In this document: piece by piece, positions 1 to 12,282 of the stretch | Position numbering within the stretch: the stretch's first letter is position 1 | Layout: each line of letters opens with the position of its first letter | Origin: Actinernus sp. WN-2022 | Lineage: Eukaryota; Cnidaria; Anthozoa; Actiniaria; Actinernidae | Length of the DNA stretch: 64,000 nucleotides | Direction of reading: 5' to 3' | NCBI GenBank assembly: GCA_030867875.1 | Contig: JAOWCC010000091.1 | Coordinates: forward strand, 558,001-622,000 | Notes under the pieces: generated by a model | Database searches by the model: none | Seen by the model: only the letters and a program-made list of their open reading frames with translations | What the model was told of the DNA's origin: nothing | Translations under genes and position numbers: made by a program

Positions 1-959
1 ACATTAACACAGTGTGTGATTGCAATCTCATGTTATATACAGTAATAGTGTGTAGATTGATGCAGAATGATAAGCACAATACATTGTGTGCGGATAACAG
101 TCAAGACTGCTTCTCACATGTATGTGTCTGTCGTCAATTAATTGAGAAGGAATATCATATAATTTAAAAACATATAATAACAAAATTCAACTACATATAT
201 CTCAGTTTTATTGTCAGTCGAGTCTGACTAATTGCTTGAGTCAATGCTCATGGATTGGTGTAATAGTCTCGTTTTTCTGGTGCACTTTTCCCGAGAACCT
301 AATATGCATGTTTAAATAAAAACAGAAATAATTGTACATTAATATCTGGCAGATGTTCTATGGTTTGATTGTGAATTTAATGCCGTGCTATTCACCGCCC
401 CTTTTGAAGCCAATGACATAAGTCATCAATTCTAAACTTTAGACTCAGAGTCTTAATGCACTAGTCAGTGGAAAGCCCCGCACCCCCGTACCCAGGAAAT
501 AGCGAGCGAAATAACTTTCACTTTTATGCTGTAGAATATATTTGATTTTTTACCCTTATCTAAGTCTTTTACATAATTCACTGCAAAATTAATATTAATT
601 ATTTTAAGAATTTCTTCCTAAATCAAATGTCTTAATCATAAATTTCTTTGTTTCACAACAAGTTCACATCTAATTAAATTTGTTTTAAAATTGTTATGAA
701 CAGAGGATGACTTCGTAAAGATATGGCAGTTCCCACTTGGTTATATTGATGAACAGGGTGGAGAGTCCAGTCCACCACAAATTTATCCAGTTGGCCGTAC
801 TACATGGTAAAACCAGACACTGCATTTCTAAAACAAATGCTGGAGGAGCATTATTTAATTGTGAATCCCACGATCAGATAGACAATTCCAGTCAAACCCA
901 CTCGCAACCTTAAAAGGAACCAAGAAACAAGGGAGTGGGCTCTTTCGTTTCAATAGTGA
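1..959. other. AT-rich noncoding DNA
   Basis: No convincing reading frame, RNA gene or clear repeat is visible here. The sequence is AT-rich and looks like ordinary intergenic or intronic DNA. Confidence 0.5.
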
Positions 960-1262
960 TATTCAATCAATCAATCAATGTTTTATTTGTTATAGCAGGC
1001 TAGTGTTTACAGCTTACAGCTGGTGGGGGCCTGCTTTTACTCCACACACACTCCCCACTACATTCATATATTCTATACATACTACTCTCGACTCACCAGT
1101 TAATTTTTACGGAGGGAGGAAACCGGAGAACCCGGAGAAAACCCTCGGAGCATGGGAGAGAAACAACCACAAACTCAACTTACATGTGGCGCCGCGTCCG
1201 GAAATCGAACCCGGGCCACAGTGGTGAGAGGCGAGCGCTAACACGCTGTGCCACCCAGCTCC
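960..1262 (-). repeat. tRNA-derived SINE, minus strand
   Basis: Read on the minus strand, the block starts near 1262 with a tRNA-like head: a box A-like GTGGCACAGCGTGTTAGCGC and a box B-like GGGTTCGATTTCC, the internal RNA polymerase III promoter elements. A conserved-looking body follows (GGTTTTCTCCGGGTTCTCC around 1110-1140), and the 3' end is a short TTGA tandem tail at about 962-977. Head, body and simple-repeat tail are the usual SINE layout. The proteins predicted on both strands here are by-products of the GC-rich body. I infer a retroposed SINE; the family name is not assigned. Confidence 0.75.
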
Positions 1263-2563
1263 CCTGCACATTAGCTCCCCAGCTCCCCAGCTCCCCTGCA
1301 CATCAGTATGACAAACTTTATTTCCGATCCTTATAAATTAAAATATCAAATCTACCAAAATGCAATTTTGAAACCTTACTGTACATTACTACTACATATA
1401 CGATTTTGATAGCGTATTCAAAACGAAAGCAAATGCGAGTGTAAATCCACTGTATTGAAGCTTAATTTTTGTTCTTTCATGTGACATCATGTTTTACGCG
1501 TGACTCACTTAATTTGCTGAACTTGTAATATATGTAGCTACACGTCTATATATATGTAACAAACATGTCTATAAATGAAATAAAAATGTACTCACTGAAA
1601 ACCTTTCTACTGCCAACCGTTTCAGGAACTTAAAAACAATGGCGGTCTGGCGACTAAAATTCGCTAGATTTTGGATGCGATTCATGTGAATCAACGAATT
1701 ACTAATAAAACACTTACCTTTGATCGCTTTCCCAGTAATGATTCTCAGTTTTATCTAGTCTCCCATGCCCTAGGAAAACTCAGAGGACGTTGTCACTTTT
1801 CTTCTTTTAAGGCAACCAAAATGTAACCTGATACTTTGACAAATTCTGTGCTTGGTTTTGAATCGTAAAAAAAACATTCCATCGATTTTCTTTGTTTTTG
1901 TTTTTACTCCGGCGCTGCTAGGCAGCGGCCAGAGTCTTAAAATGCAGTCTGTGTCTTTATTATTATTATTATTTTTGTTCAGTCAACGACAGAAGTTGAT
2001 CAGTTCAGACCTTTGCCACTAACAATGTGCGGAGACGCTGTGATCGAGCGATAAACCAGGAGGCATGCGCATTAGTTGAAAGATAAATGCTCGGAAGAGA
2101 GCTTTAGAGTGTTTAAGGCTACCGTGACGTCATGAAGTACTCAATGTGCTTCTTTCTTCTCTCTAACCGAATTATTTATGGAGGAAGTATTGTTGATTCG
2201 GGCGAAACTATGGCGTCTTCAAGTCTACGACCGTATGAGTCATTGATAAAACAACTATGAACTGAAAACAAAGCTATCAAAATACAATCCGGGATCAGAT
2301 GTTCTAGGCGGATGGGCAGATAACAGGTCAAGCAATTAGACGAAAGGTGATCAGTCAACTTATAACAATTGGTTTATTTTGGGCTCTGCATAAAAGATTT
2401 AATACAACGTTGCGTTCCATGCCGCTGTGATATCTTGTTCCAGTTAATTATTATATTTGTGTATATATAGTTAGATGTAATACGTTACCATACTTTGATC
2501 CTGGTGTGAAAAAAGGCAACTCAGTTGACATTGTAACTAATTTTAGTTTATTTTTCGGCACAC
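1263..2563. other. Noncoding flank of the ISL2EU transposon
   Basis: Contains a short local duplication of an AGCTCCCC-rich motif (1253-1305) next to the SINE and a TTA microsatellite (about 1959-1972). No gene is supported. Confidence 0.5.
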
Positions 2564-2640
2564 AGAATAGTCCATATTCGTATTCCCGGACGGCCTGGGA
2601 CGAGTACTTCCATAAACATGAAAACGAGGCTCATGCGGGG
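2564..2640 (+). repeat. Left TIR of the ISL2EU element
   Basis: Matches the reverse complement of 7512-7588 with only a few differences, including the blocks CCCGGACGGCCTGGGACGAG and CATGAAAACGAGGCTCATGC. It ends 13 bp before the first ATG of the nuclease gene, so the promoter of that gene probably lies in or beside the TIR. Confidence 0.9.
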
Positions 2641-2653
2641 GAAATAATCCAAC

Positions 2654-4806
2654 ATGGCGGCCAGTGAAATTGGAAAGTGGAAGATTCCTGAGTTAAAGGT
2701 ATATTTACAGGCACGCGGAATAACTGTGTCACAGAAAAATAAGCCAGAATTTGTAGAATTAGTGGAGAAAGCGCTTGAACTGCGTTTGGAAGCCATTGAT
2801 GATAACGAAACACCAAGAGATATCGTCGCAAAGAAGCTCCAGACAGAGAAAGGTGATTCACTTCCAAACCCTTCTACTTTGATGTCAGACTGGACCACAG
2901 ACTTCTCGGATTGCCCTAATTATACATACGGAGACATGTACGCTTATTTGATCAATAAGAAGGGATATGACCATGACTCGTTGAAGGCATTTAAGTCTTT
3001 TGAAGGCTATCGGCTTTACTGGGATGGCCACGTGATGAAGCTGATGACCAACAAAAACTCATTTCACGAGCACCACTTTGTGAAGTTTGGCGTTAAACCG
3101 ACTGAAAGAGAACGCACTCAGATTGGTAATAAGCCAACATACGATGGATGGATCATCTTAAAGGCAGATGGAGCAGTGCACACAGCTCATTGTCCCTGTA
3201 CAGGAGGGTGAGTTTAGGTTTCTTTTAAGGTTGAAATTGTTATTTAATAGTGTTTTATTTTTGATCAACAACAAAGAGACATGCAACTTATCCAGGTATA
3301 AATTAACTGATAAGCTTTCAAATTAGCCAACTAGGGGAATATTGGTATTTATAAAGTATAGTATTTTATGTAGGGGTTTCATATATGCCTTTACATCAGT
3401 TCAAGAAATAAGAGAATTTCACAATTCAAACTTCAGGTTGTATTTTTATATGTGCCTGAGTATGGATATATTGTCAGAATGCTTGATAGTTAAGCTTTGT
3501 TCAGCAAACAATAATGTTGACTTAGAAGGATCCAAGTAAGGGCATGTACAGTAATGGTTAAATATATATGAAATGTATACACTAAACATTTAATGTCATG
3601 CCACTCATTTTATTTTTCTCCCATAGAGCTGATGGTGCATGTCGTCATATTGGGGCCTGCCTTATTGACCTTGAAGTGACTTTAAGAGAAAATGCTATGG
3701 TCACCTGTACTGGTAAAAAATGTTCTTGGAAACAGAGAAAAAGGAATCACGAAGGGGCAACAAGAGTCCAAGAAATGGATTTTACAAGACCCATGATAAA
3801 TAAGAAGAAAAGGAAGACCTTGAAACCAAGGGGTGACTCATATGATCCCAGGGCTTTATATGATGCAGAAAAGAGCTTGACTGACAACTTTAGAAAGCTG
3901 GTAGCTGGAGCTGTACCATCTGCTGTGTTCTTGCATCTCTTACCTGATCCAGAAGATAACCTTGAACCAATGAACCCCAATCTTGAAGATTGTGATAATG
4001 ACAGTTCTGGCCAAGCGGTCGACAGTGGCCCGTTTCATGTTAGTTTTATTTCACCCTTCAAGGACCTACCTCCTAGTCTGGATGACATCAAAGCAAAGGG
4101 AAAGGGTATCAAGAGAAAACTGCAGTTGTCAGAGGAGGATATTTGTTGCGTAGAAAAGAAAACCCGGTTGCAAAGTGAGTCAGAAGACTGGTTCAAATAT
4201 AGAAAAGGAAGAATTTGTGCATCAAAATGCAAATGTATTGCAAGTTTAAAGCCAACAACATCTCCCACCAAGGCCTTGATAGAGGTCATGGACTATGTTA
4301 GAATTCCACAGACAGCTGCTATGCAGGAAGGCATACAAAGAGAGGCTTATATTGAGCAGGCACTTCTCATGGAATTGAAAGATGAAGGACGTGAGGGTAT
4401 TGAAATCAAAGACTGTGGTTTTTTTATAAGCAAGACTCATGGACATATAGGTGCCTCCCCTGACAGGATCATATGTGATCCAACCGAGTCAAGTCCAGGG
4501 GTGGTAGAAATGAAATTTCTCCAAGTCAAAGAAACTGAGACACTCAATGATGTTTTGCTAAGGCAAAAAACATGTGTCAAGACAACAGATGGACTAGCAC
4601 TGAACAAAACTCATAAATACTACCATCAGATGCTTCAGCAAATGTTTGTAACTGACTATCACTGGGGGGTATTTGTGGCATGTGGCAAGGACAGCAGCAT
4701 TTACACAGAAAGGGTGGTGTTTGATCAAGATATTTGGGACCCTATCTTAAGCTTAATACCATTATTCTTCCAGAACTTGCTTACCCACAGGTCAAACATG
4801 GATTGA
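2654..4806 (+). CDS. SAP-SWIM-YqaJ nuclease of ISL2EU (2 exons)
   Basis: Two exons, 2654-3207 and 3627-4806, joined by an intron with GGTGAGT donor and TTCTCCCATAG acceptor; the joined frame is open for about 577 residues. Residues ~5-45 form a SAP-like DNA-binding motif (IPELKVYLQARGI). The intron falls inside a SWIM zinc finger: CPC at the end of exon 1 and CRH at the start of exon 2. The C-terminal half is a YqaJ-type (lambda exonuclease-like) nuclease: SEDWFKYRKGRI, then MQEGIQREAYIE, the GASPDR motif, the VEMKF catalytic lysine region and KYYHQMLQQM. Members of this fold degrade or trim DNA with divalent metal. The gene faces the transposase gene inside shared TIRs, which fits a helper role in transposition; that role is inferred. 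ATG 2654 is the first in-frame start after the TIR. Confidence 0.85.
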
Positions 4807-4830
4807 ACCGAACAGTTTTACCAAATTAAT

Positions 4831-4976
4831 AATTGAAGAGGCTGTGTGCAAAAAGGGCATGACTACTGATCACATTATAAATTCTTCAAATTCTTTGTTT
4901 TCTAAGGGAGAATTTAGAATGTGATCAGGAGTCACTTAAACCCTTTTTGCACACAACTCCTTGAATTACACTATGT
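4831..4976. repeat. Nested palindromic MITE, copy 1
   Basis: A ~146-bp foldback: GGCTGTGTGCAAAAAGGGC at the left is matched by the inverted CCCTTTTTGCACACAACTCC at the right, with TGATCACATT and its complement further in. A second copy with the same arms lies at 37321-37476. It sits just after the nuclease stop codon, inside the ISL2EU element, so it inserted after that element. It has no coding capacity and must rely on a transposase from elsewhere. Confidence 0.75.
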
Positions 4977-5397
4977 GTGTAACAAGATGCTTTTAGAATT
5001 AATTGGCAGGGGTGATTTGCACAATACAAATTTGACAATTCAATCAATGGAAATATGAACCACATGTTCTAAGTTGTAGTACACTACATAACCCCTAACC
5101 CTAACAACAACAAAAATACCCTAACCAAGTCAGTAAACCTAAGTTCCCAGGTAAACACCTAAGTTTTAAAGCTAATTTGTAGTTTGGGAAACAATTTCAC
5201 AGGAAAATAATTTCGTGAAGTTCACAATGTACTGCTGACTGGATTTTCTAATTTGCTTTCTTCATATTACACCCACTGTTTTTGAGTGACTGCACTTAAC
5301 ATTTATAACTTAAAGTACAGTACTACACTTTTCAATATTTACTATTATATTTTTTAGATTCAGTGCCTTCACTCTAAAACTGTTGGTTTACATATAT
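4977..5397. other. Spacer between the convergent ISL2EU genes
   Basis: AT-rich 3' flanking sequence with a short CCCTAACC-type run near 5093-5125. No gene seen. Confidence 0.4.
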
Positions 5398-7431
5398 CTA
5401 CTTAGTGACTAGTGGATTCAATAAATTACAGAGCGCTGCACAAACAAACACAGTTTGGTCAGCCACAGCAGCAAGGGTAAGGGGAAACACACCGTGTAGT
5501 ATTCTGAAACTTTTTAAGCGCTGGATAGCCCTTTCTACATGAATACGAACTGCTGCTATCCTTCTAGTTTTAGTGCATGCCTTACTAGACAGTGTTTTTC
5601 CCTTTGCAAATGGTGGGATGTTCAATGTTGCCCTTTTCTTCGTTAAAAGGTCTCTTATATTAAAACCCCTGTCAGCCATGACATCATCATTTGGCTCAAG
5701 TTTGTCCACAAGTCCTGACTTCTGTGTACAATTACGGTCAGAAATTCCACCAGACCAAAGGCTAGAAATAAATGTAAAAGCTCCTGTGGGAGAAATGCCA
5801 ACCAAAAGTTTAAACGTATTATGGCTCTTGTATTCACTCCAAGTGATTTTCTGTGCTGATGGCTGGGTGGGCTTCTGTACTTTGATCTCCGTGCAGTCTA
5901 TTATAACACGTGTGCGAGGAAACTTGCTAAAACTCTTTGGCAGGTACTTCTGAACCTGGAGTCTGGTAGGCCATACCACTAAGACTTCCTTAAATATATG
6001 ATAAAGAAGATTAATCCATGTTGTGTAAGTCTTGGAAACAGAACTTTGGGATATTGAAAATATATCAGACAGGTGGTCTTGCAGCAGCCCAAGCCTGAGC
6101 CTTACAAGAACCAAAACAAATTCCTCAAACAATGTTATTTGTCTTTTTGGTCCTGGCTTGTCCACACACTTTTCTTCCTGTTAAGTAAAACAATAAATTT
6201 ATTCAATAAATTGTTATCCTGTGTTGATAATCATTGCATTTGTATCATTACATTAAACAATTAATTATTATTGATTATTATCATACAAATACAGTGAAAA
6301 CCTGCGTATAAGAACCTACTAGTTAAGAACCTGTAGGCTAAAATTTTGGCATTTATAAAATATTGGCCATTATATAAGAACCTGTTGAGCCAACAACAAC
6401 CACCTTTTCCTCTTAAGAACATAAGAACCTATTTAAGAACCTAAACAGCCTGAATTCTCAGTAGACACCAAATATATAAGAACTGTATACTAACTAAAAT
6501 ACTAAATGGTAACCTGACTTTTATATTTACCTTAGCATGCACCTCTATTATTAAAACAATAATTTAAGCAATAGTACAATGTAATTTTTATGCCTAATAA
6601 AGTGCTCTTTGATGATTAATCCTTTCACATAAAAATAATATAACCATTAATGTTTAGCGGAGCCTAGTCAAATACCTGATATTTTTCCTTTTTTCCCTTT
6701 TTTCTGTTATCCCAGTACTTCATTGTCTCAGCTATTGGCTTCAGGAAAGTAAACAACATCATTAGACAGGCACAAGAGGGGAGTCCAGTGTAGAACTTTA
6801 CAGACTTGTCACTTTCTATTACATCTCCGATGAACATTTCTCTTTTTAGCTCGCCTTTATTCTCCAGTTTTTCTTCAGCTGATTCCATTTTCTCAATGTT
6901 TTTCCAAATTAGATCTGTTTGTATACATTTGTCTTCAAACAACGGTGCAAAATCATTTGTCATCAAGTCTATTGGCTCACACACGCTTTCTTCGGGGTGT
7001 TGTGTGTCTGCCTCTTCAAGTTTACGTTTCGTATTTCTTTTTCGTTTTGGTGTTTTGAGACTTGAGTTGATTTCACACCTTTGGCGTCTTTCTTCTGGAT
7101 TCGTACGAAACTTCAGCGTTCGTTGCTGTAAATGTTGCGGAAAAATAAAAATACTCGGGATAGGATTCGCTTTTGTAGGTCCTAATCCGCCTTCAAAATG
7201 CTCTGAGCAAAGTCGGGTATGTCTTGTCACATTTAAGCTACTGAGACGACACGCAACTATCCATCGTTTTCGTCGTTCTCGTTCTGTCATACCAGCCACG
7301 TATTGCTTGTTTTGATCATCTACAGGAAAAGTATGGAACGTTATCCGCTCTAGTTCGGGATATTTTTCAGTCTGCTTTTGTTTATCCACACTATTAGTGC
7401 ATTTAAAAGCACAGCAGTGATGATTAACCAT
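5398..7431 (-). CDS. THAP-DDE transposase of ISL2EU (2 exons)
   Basis: Minus-strand gene with exon 1 at 7431-6676 and exon 2 at 6177-5398 (phase 0 junction, GTATTT donor, TTAACAG acceptor), about 511 residues. Exon 1 encodes an N-terminal THAP zinc finger: CCAFKC near the start, a tryptophan in RRKRWIVACR, LCSEHFE and a proline-rich IPSIF segment, matching the C2CH layout of this DNA-binding domain. Exon 2 encodes a DDE_Tnp_4 catalytic core: first Asp in VIIDCTEIKV, second Asp in VMADRGFNI, Glu in RIHVERAIQRLK. A helix-turn-helix-like stretch (LSDIFSISQSSVSKT) precedes the core. Expected role: recognition of the TIRs and cut-and-paste transposition in the nucleus. No stop or frameshift interrupts it, so it may be functional. 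Confidence 0.85.
6178..6675 (-). other. Intron of the THAP-DDE transposase gene
   Basis: Holds a degenerate run of TAAGAACCT repeats (6308-6480) that gives no reading frame. Both splice borders are canonical and the two flanking frames join in phase. Confidence 0.65.
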
Positions 7432-7511
7432 TTTAAGGCTTCGTTAATGCTCAAAAACCCCCGACAATACATCACCGCGATCAGAAGATCGAGGTGGTCA
7501 TTTAATTTTTT

Positions 7512-7588
7512 TCCCGCATGAGCCTCGTTTTCATGTTTATGGAAACACTCGTCCCAGGCCGTCCGGGAATACGAATATGGACTATTCT
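7512..7588 (-). repeat. Right TIR of the ISL2EU element
   Basis: Inverted copy of 2564-2640, ending CATATGGACTATTCT-like at the outer edge. It lies about 80 bp upstream of the transposase start at 7431. Confidence 0.9.
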
Positions 7589-8309
7589 CTAAAGATTGTC
7601 CACTTGCAGCGGACTCTGCCACGTTTTGTGTCTTTTGTCGCGGAACTGTTGACTCGGAAGTATTTACGGGCCAAGACGTGTCTGAAAAAAGAAAGGGATT
7701 GAACTGAGTTTATTACGTGTAATCGATCGATCGCCATACGGCTCAGTCGGGAACCTACACGAACAAGAAGCATGAAGCCGTCACAGAGAGAGGAAAAAGT
7801 ACTTGAAATGCACAGCACTAGCTGAAGTAGAGAATATAATATCTGAGACGTTACATTACTGTGGAAACGTTCAAAATTCGAGTTTTGTAGCTTGAGAAAG
7901 TCTTTTGCCGTGACTTGTGAGAGAAATTGGAAACGATCTAGCTGTTTCATTCAGACAAACTGGCAAATTTATTGAAAGCTACGGGCTTACTTCATGAGTT
8001 TATTATTCATGGGAAATGAAAGGAAACAGCACACAAAGTAGCCTGCAGAACAGGCGCTTTGACTTTGAGAAGAGACCCCAGAAAGTTGGTCTTGTGAGCG
8101 AAGCGAATTTCACGTGGCCAAATTATTTTATTGCTTCTTTTGTGTTAGCCTGCGAAAACAGCCGCCTGCTGTTTTTGCAGGCTTAGTTCGAGGTAAAGGC
8201 TTCGAGTTTCATTCCGATTCAATGCGTATGTGCACAAAGCTGGGATCTGCCGTTCCTTTGCTGTTAACTAACAAAAGATCCAAACGAAAAATTCAGTTAT
8301 ACGTATAAG
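7589..8309. other. Noncoding flank right of ISL2EU
   Basis: No supported gene. Short frames on both strands lack domains, codon bias or splice context. Confidence 0.4.
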
Positions 8310-9400
8310 TAAACTCTCTTTGATTTGAATTCCTCTCAGTTTGTCTGTTAATGTACTTTTTCTTCTAATTATTGCTTTATTTTAACATCTCTGTGATTTA
8401 GAGTACGCGTACCTTATAATAAATTATTTTAAAGGTCAACTGCAACACAGGTAGGCCTAAAATACATAGAGGGAGCAGGTAACCCGAAACTGCCAAGACG
8501 ATAAAACAATTATTTTTAAAATATTATTATTTTTGTTAATTAGATTAAGAACCGCTGTGCACTCGTGTTTGATCGTGGGGGGTTGTAGATCAGATCATCA
8601 TAGTACTGCTAACCACGTGGGTCGGAGACGTGTTGATCGACTTGTTGTGATACATGCGTATCACAACAATACATGAATCTTTAAAGGCATAACGTTCGTA
8701 CAGCGTTTAAAGGCACAATATTCGAACAGTGACGACACTCAAAATCTTTTTGATTTCAATTCCTCTCAATCTGTCTATTAATGCCTTTTTTGTTCTAATT
8801 ATTGCTAGATTTTAAGATCTCTGTGATTTATAGTACCTGGAGAAATTATGTTAAAGGTCAATTAACTAACTGACATTGAATTCGAAACTGTTTGTGTTGA
8901 TAAGTTAAAGTGATTTCGTCTAACAGTCTGAGTTTGAGAAGCCGGCTTAGAAGAGCTTCCTTATTAGGAATTACATGTTTTTTTTATTACTATGATTTTG
9001 CGTGTGTACTAACAGTGATCTGGCTGTGTGCATACTAATAGCGATGTGAACACAGATAGCTCGAAATACAAACAAAGGTTACCTTACTGAAAACACAGGT
9101 AACCCGATACAACTAAGCCAAGCTAGGATAACACAAGTTACCCGAAAATAAATAGAAGAACCGCACTGATAACACAGGTAACCCGAAATATCTTTCCCAG
9201 GGTACCATAGGATAAGACAGGTAGCCCAAAAATACGATAGGGTCCCGCACTGATAACACAGGTAACTCGAAACAACTAAGACGATAAACAATTATTGTTA
9301 TTTTATTATAGTGTTTGTTATTTCAATGATGAAGCGTTATGTACTCGTGTTCTGATTTGTATGGAGGCTTCGATCAGATCGTCATAGTATTTGAATCCGA
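8310..9400. repeat. Diverged ~430-780-bp segmental duplication
   Basis: The stretch 8313-8410 (TTTGATTTGAATTCCTCTCA onward) recurs in diverged form at 8748-8840, and 8475-8600 (GGTAACCCGAAACTGCCAAG, then a CAGATCATCATAGTA motif) recurs at 9260-9395. The two halves therefore look like an old tandem duplication. No coding capacity. Confidence 0.6.
9085..9275. repeat. Degenerate tandem repeat with ACACAGGTAACCCGAAA core
   Basis: Five imperfect copies of a 35-45-bp unit around the core ACACAGGTAACCCGAAA, spaced through 9092-9270. One more isolated copy lies at about 8478. Function unknown; probably expanded by slippage inside the duplicated segment. Confidence 0.6.
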
Positions 9401-11811
9401 ACATTTTTGAGCTACCTATGTTATCCTAGGGTACCCTAGCTTACTTGAAGTCACTCGTGTTCTACTTAATTTTGTTCACTGGTGTGAAATTTTAGATGAG
9501 ATCGACTGTGTGTGTACTTTCGCATCTGATTGTGCGTTCATAATGTTCCAAACACGCAGGTGTATAAGAGCGGCTGCGTTAAAAAATATACGCCGGAGTT
9601 CAAGCTGCGTGCAGCTTCTTGTTTGTTCGTTTGCATCTTCTCCAACATGTTGGCCATGATTCTACGTTATTTTACTGAATCTTAATTGGTTCTAAAACAA
9701 TGGTTCTGTTCAGGCTTTGACGTAAACTATATATATTTATTGAAAATCAAGATAATAATTCCTTCTTAGAGATGAAAAAATCATCAGTTCTATTTCAATG
9801 TCAAGCTTTACAGCTACATACATGTATATATGCAGGGTGGTCAATTGAAGCCGGTAGGCAGTGGTTGTCTGCCTACTATCAGGACGTACTTCACCACCTA
9901 ATTTGGCTAAATAAACTTTTAAATGTTCCAATTACTTCGGCATGTCTTTGTTAGCCACTTATTTAGAACTTACTGACAACCCTGTATATGGTTCAAAGAT
10001 AATGTCAGGTCCTCCTTTTGAATGTTGCGAAATTACTACCAACGAGGACACTGTTCCTGGGAGTTATCTAAAATGTTAGATAACACTAGAGCAATGTAAA
10101 AACAATTATCACCTACCAAATTTAATCCTCCAGCATTGTTCAACCTCCCAACGAGCACACTTGTTGTATATGCCGTTGTTATGGCCTGTGTGTTTGTTTT
10201 AAACATGGCGCATGTAGGATTTCCACTTTGCAAGAATCATGTTCTCAAATCATTGTTTAGTCGTCCCTACTCAGATGCATTTTGATAGCCTTCGTCCATT
10301 GCTTTATTACCTCACATCCCTTTTCTTTGCTGGCTTTTAGGAACTCTTTTGTGATGGACCTTGCGATTTGTTGACAGGTCCTGATCTACTTTGCCATACT
10401 CATGTCAGTCTGACATGAAGACTGTTTCTGAGTGTAGCACGCTGTAAGTATCTAAAACACCTTTGTGCCCCATCAAGTTCCATCTCATTGCTTCCTGTTT
10501 CATTTGCCTAAAAAAAGATTTATAGACATACATCATAGCTACATGTATAGTATTCATTCAATAGAGTAACTGAAAAGGAATATCAGATTACGTCATTCAA
10601 TTTTAACCCCTTCAAACAACATCATTTTTTTAATCAATAAAGATCGACATTGATTTTGAATATGACAGCTATTACTATCATATAACTTCATGAAATCTGC
10701 AAAATTTAAATTTTACTTTAAATATCTCCTAAATATGTTTTACACGTACATGTACATGTAGTATGGCCATTTTTAGGGGGGTCATGATAAATCCTGTATA
10801 ACCATGTAGATTTTAGAAATTTGTTACAAACCTTCAATCAATAATTGAGCTGACCAGTGGAACTGGAAATGCCAATGGGCACTTAGATCTGCCAAGTGTC
10901 CTGACGGTGTGCCTTCTAATTCAGTATTACTGTTTCATTAAGCATAGAACATGTCACTGTCTCATCAGATGTAGCACATGGCACCATGGTATGTGTAGTA
11001 GATGCATTTGAAACATCAGTGATATCAACCTCAAGTTCACTGATTTATATAAATATATACTAAAGTTAGACTGTTGGAATATTTAAACTACATCTACATG
11101 TACCTATGCACAATCATACAATAATAACTGAAACCATTAAAACTTAAAACAAAGCCCTCATTTAAAGAAAAAAAAACATTGTTTAGCATGTACTGTATAC
11201 ACATGTAGTGTAATAGTACATGTAATTCTAATTTTAAACAATATATGTATGTTTTCCTTTGAGTTTAGCTTTGGTGCTACACACTTCACATGGATACAGT
11301 TGTTATTGGTTGCAACTATTTCAATTTTAAAACTGCCAACAATATGTTTTTGCAAGATGGAGGCAGGCAGAGGTTGTTCTCTGGCCCTGTAAAAGAAACC
11401 TCGTGAAGAACCTAAAGCAACGACTTAACCATCCGACCTGGCCTAGCATATTATATAATAATGAAGAGACAGCATCGAGATTGGATACCATTGACAAAAT
11501 GATAAGTGCATGCGATAGATAGACCATCAATCTAATGGTAAACTAGCAATCAAGTAGCACAATAATTAATCCAAAATTTTATACATATATATTTAATCGA
11601 TATCCTTGTTGTCTCGTTCATTCATTTATTATATTCAATAATGTGTGCGTGTGTAATAGTTTAGACTGCCTAACAGTATCTAGTTTTCTATTATTATTAA
11701 TTTTCTCAAAAATGGCAATCTGTCTCGATTAGCTTATTCAGATAGCCTGTACCTATACGTATTGTTTCCTTCAATATTGTAAATCAGTCTAAACGTGTTG
11801 AGCACATTTAA
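9401..11811. other. Noncoding DNA
   Basis: AT-rich sequence without a supportable gene. Scattered CATGTACATGTA runs (10745-10765 and elsewhere) are low complexity. Confidence 0.4.
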
Positions 11812-12083
11812 TTTTAAAATTAAACGAAACTTACCTGGAAGTTGAAGTTTGATTGGGATTCTATCAGTCATCTACAGAGCAGAGATTACACGAGATACTA
11901 CACATGCGCAAGGATGATCATATTTAAAAACAAGAGTGGCTACATGAGGCCTGAATATGATTGTGCAGTTGCAAAAACTGCAGGGAGGAATATATGGGCG
12001 GGTGTGTCATCTCTGCTCTTTAGATGACTGATAGAATCCGAATCAAACTTCAACTTCCAGGTGAGTTTCGTGTAATTTTAAAA
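11812..12083. repeat. Foldback element with ~75-bp arms
   Basis: The left arm (GAAACTTACCTGGAAGTTGA then TTGATTGGGATTCTATCAGT) is repeated inverted at 12008-12083 (ACTGATAGAATCCGAATCAA then TCAACTTCCAGGTGAGTTTC). Immediately to the right, 12083-12123 repeats part of the left arm in direct orientation (ATTCTATCAGTCATCTACCG). This fits a nonautonomous element with a partial second copy beside it. The internal 110 bp have no gene. Confidence 0.65.
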
Positions 12084-12282
12084 TTCTATCAGTCATCTAC
12101 CGCAGAGATTCCACGAGATTTTAAAGTCATGTGGTCACTCTGACACACAAGATATAACAACAACAGCACCTTTGTTAGCTGAATCAATCCCAATACAGGT
12201 GCAAGGAAAGTCCCATAACCAATGGCTACTGTAAACGTAGCAAGACCACAATAATGTGGAGATAAGGCACGAGTTATATAGA

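Larger units (their letters stand above)
2564..7588. mobile_element. ISL2EU-type DNA transposon (two genes, TIRs)
   Basis: A 5.0-kb element bounded by inverted repeats of about 77 bp that start AGAATAGTCCATATTCGTAT on both ends. It holds two convergent spliced genes: a SAP/SWIM/YqaJ nuclease on the plus strand and a THAP-domain DDE transposase on the minus strand. Established knowledge: pairing a DDE transposase with a YqaJ-like nuclease is a hallmark of the eukaryotic ISL2EU group. Both genes are open across all exons, so the copy could be recent. I do not see a clean target-site duplication (AC on the left, CT on the right of the repeats). A small MITE is nested between the genes. Confidence 0.85.

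Noticed and set aside
9079..9291. Cysteine/tyrosine-rich 70-residue protein
   Set aside because: It is the translation of the degenerate ACACAGGTAACCCG tandem repeat.
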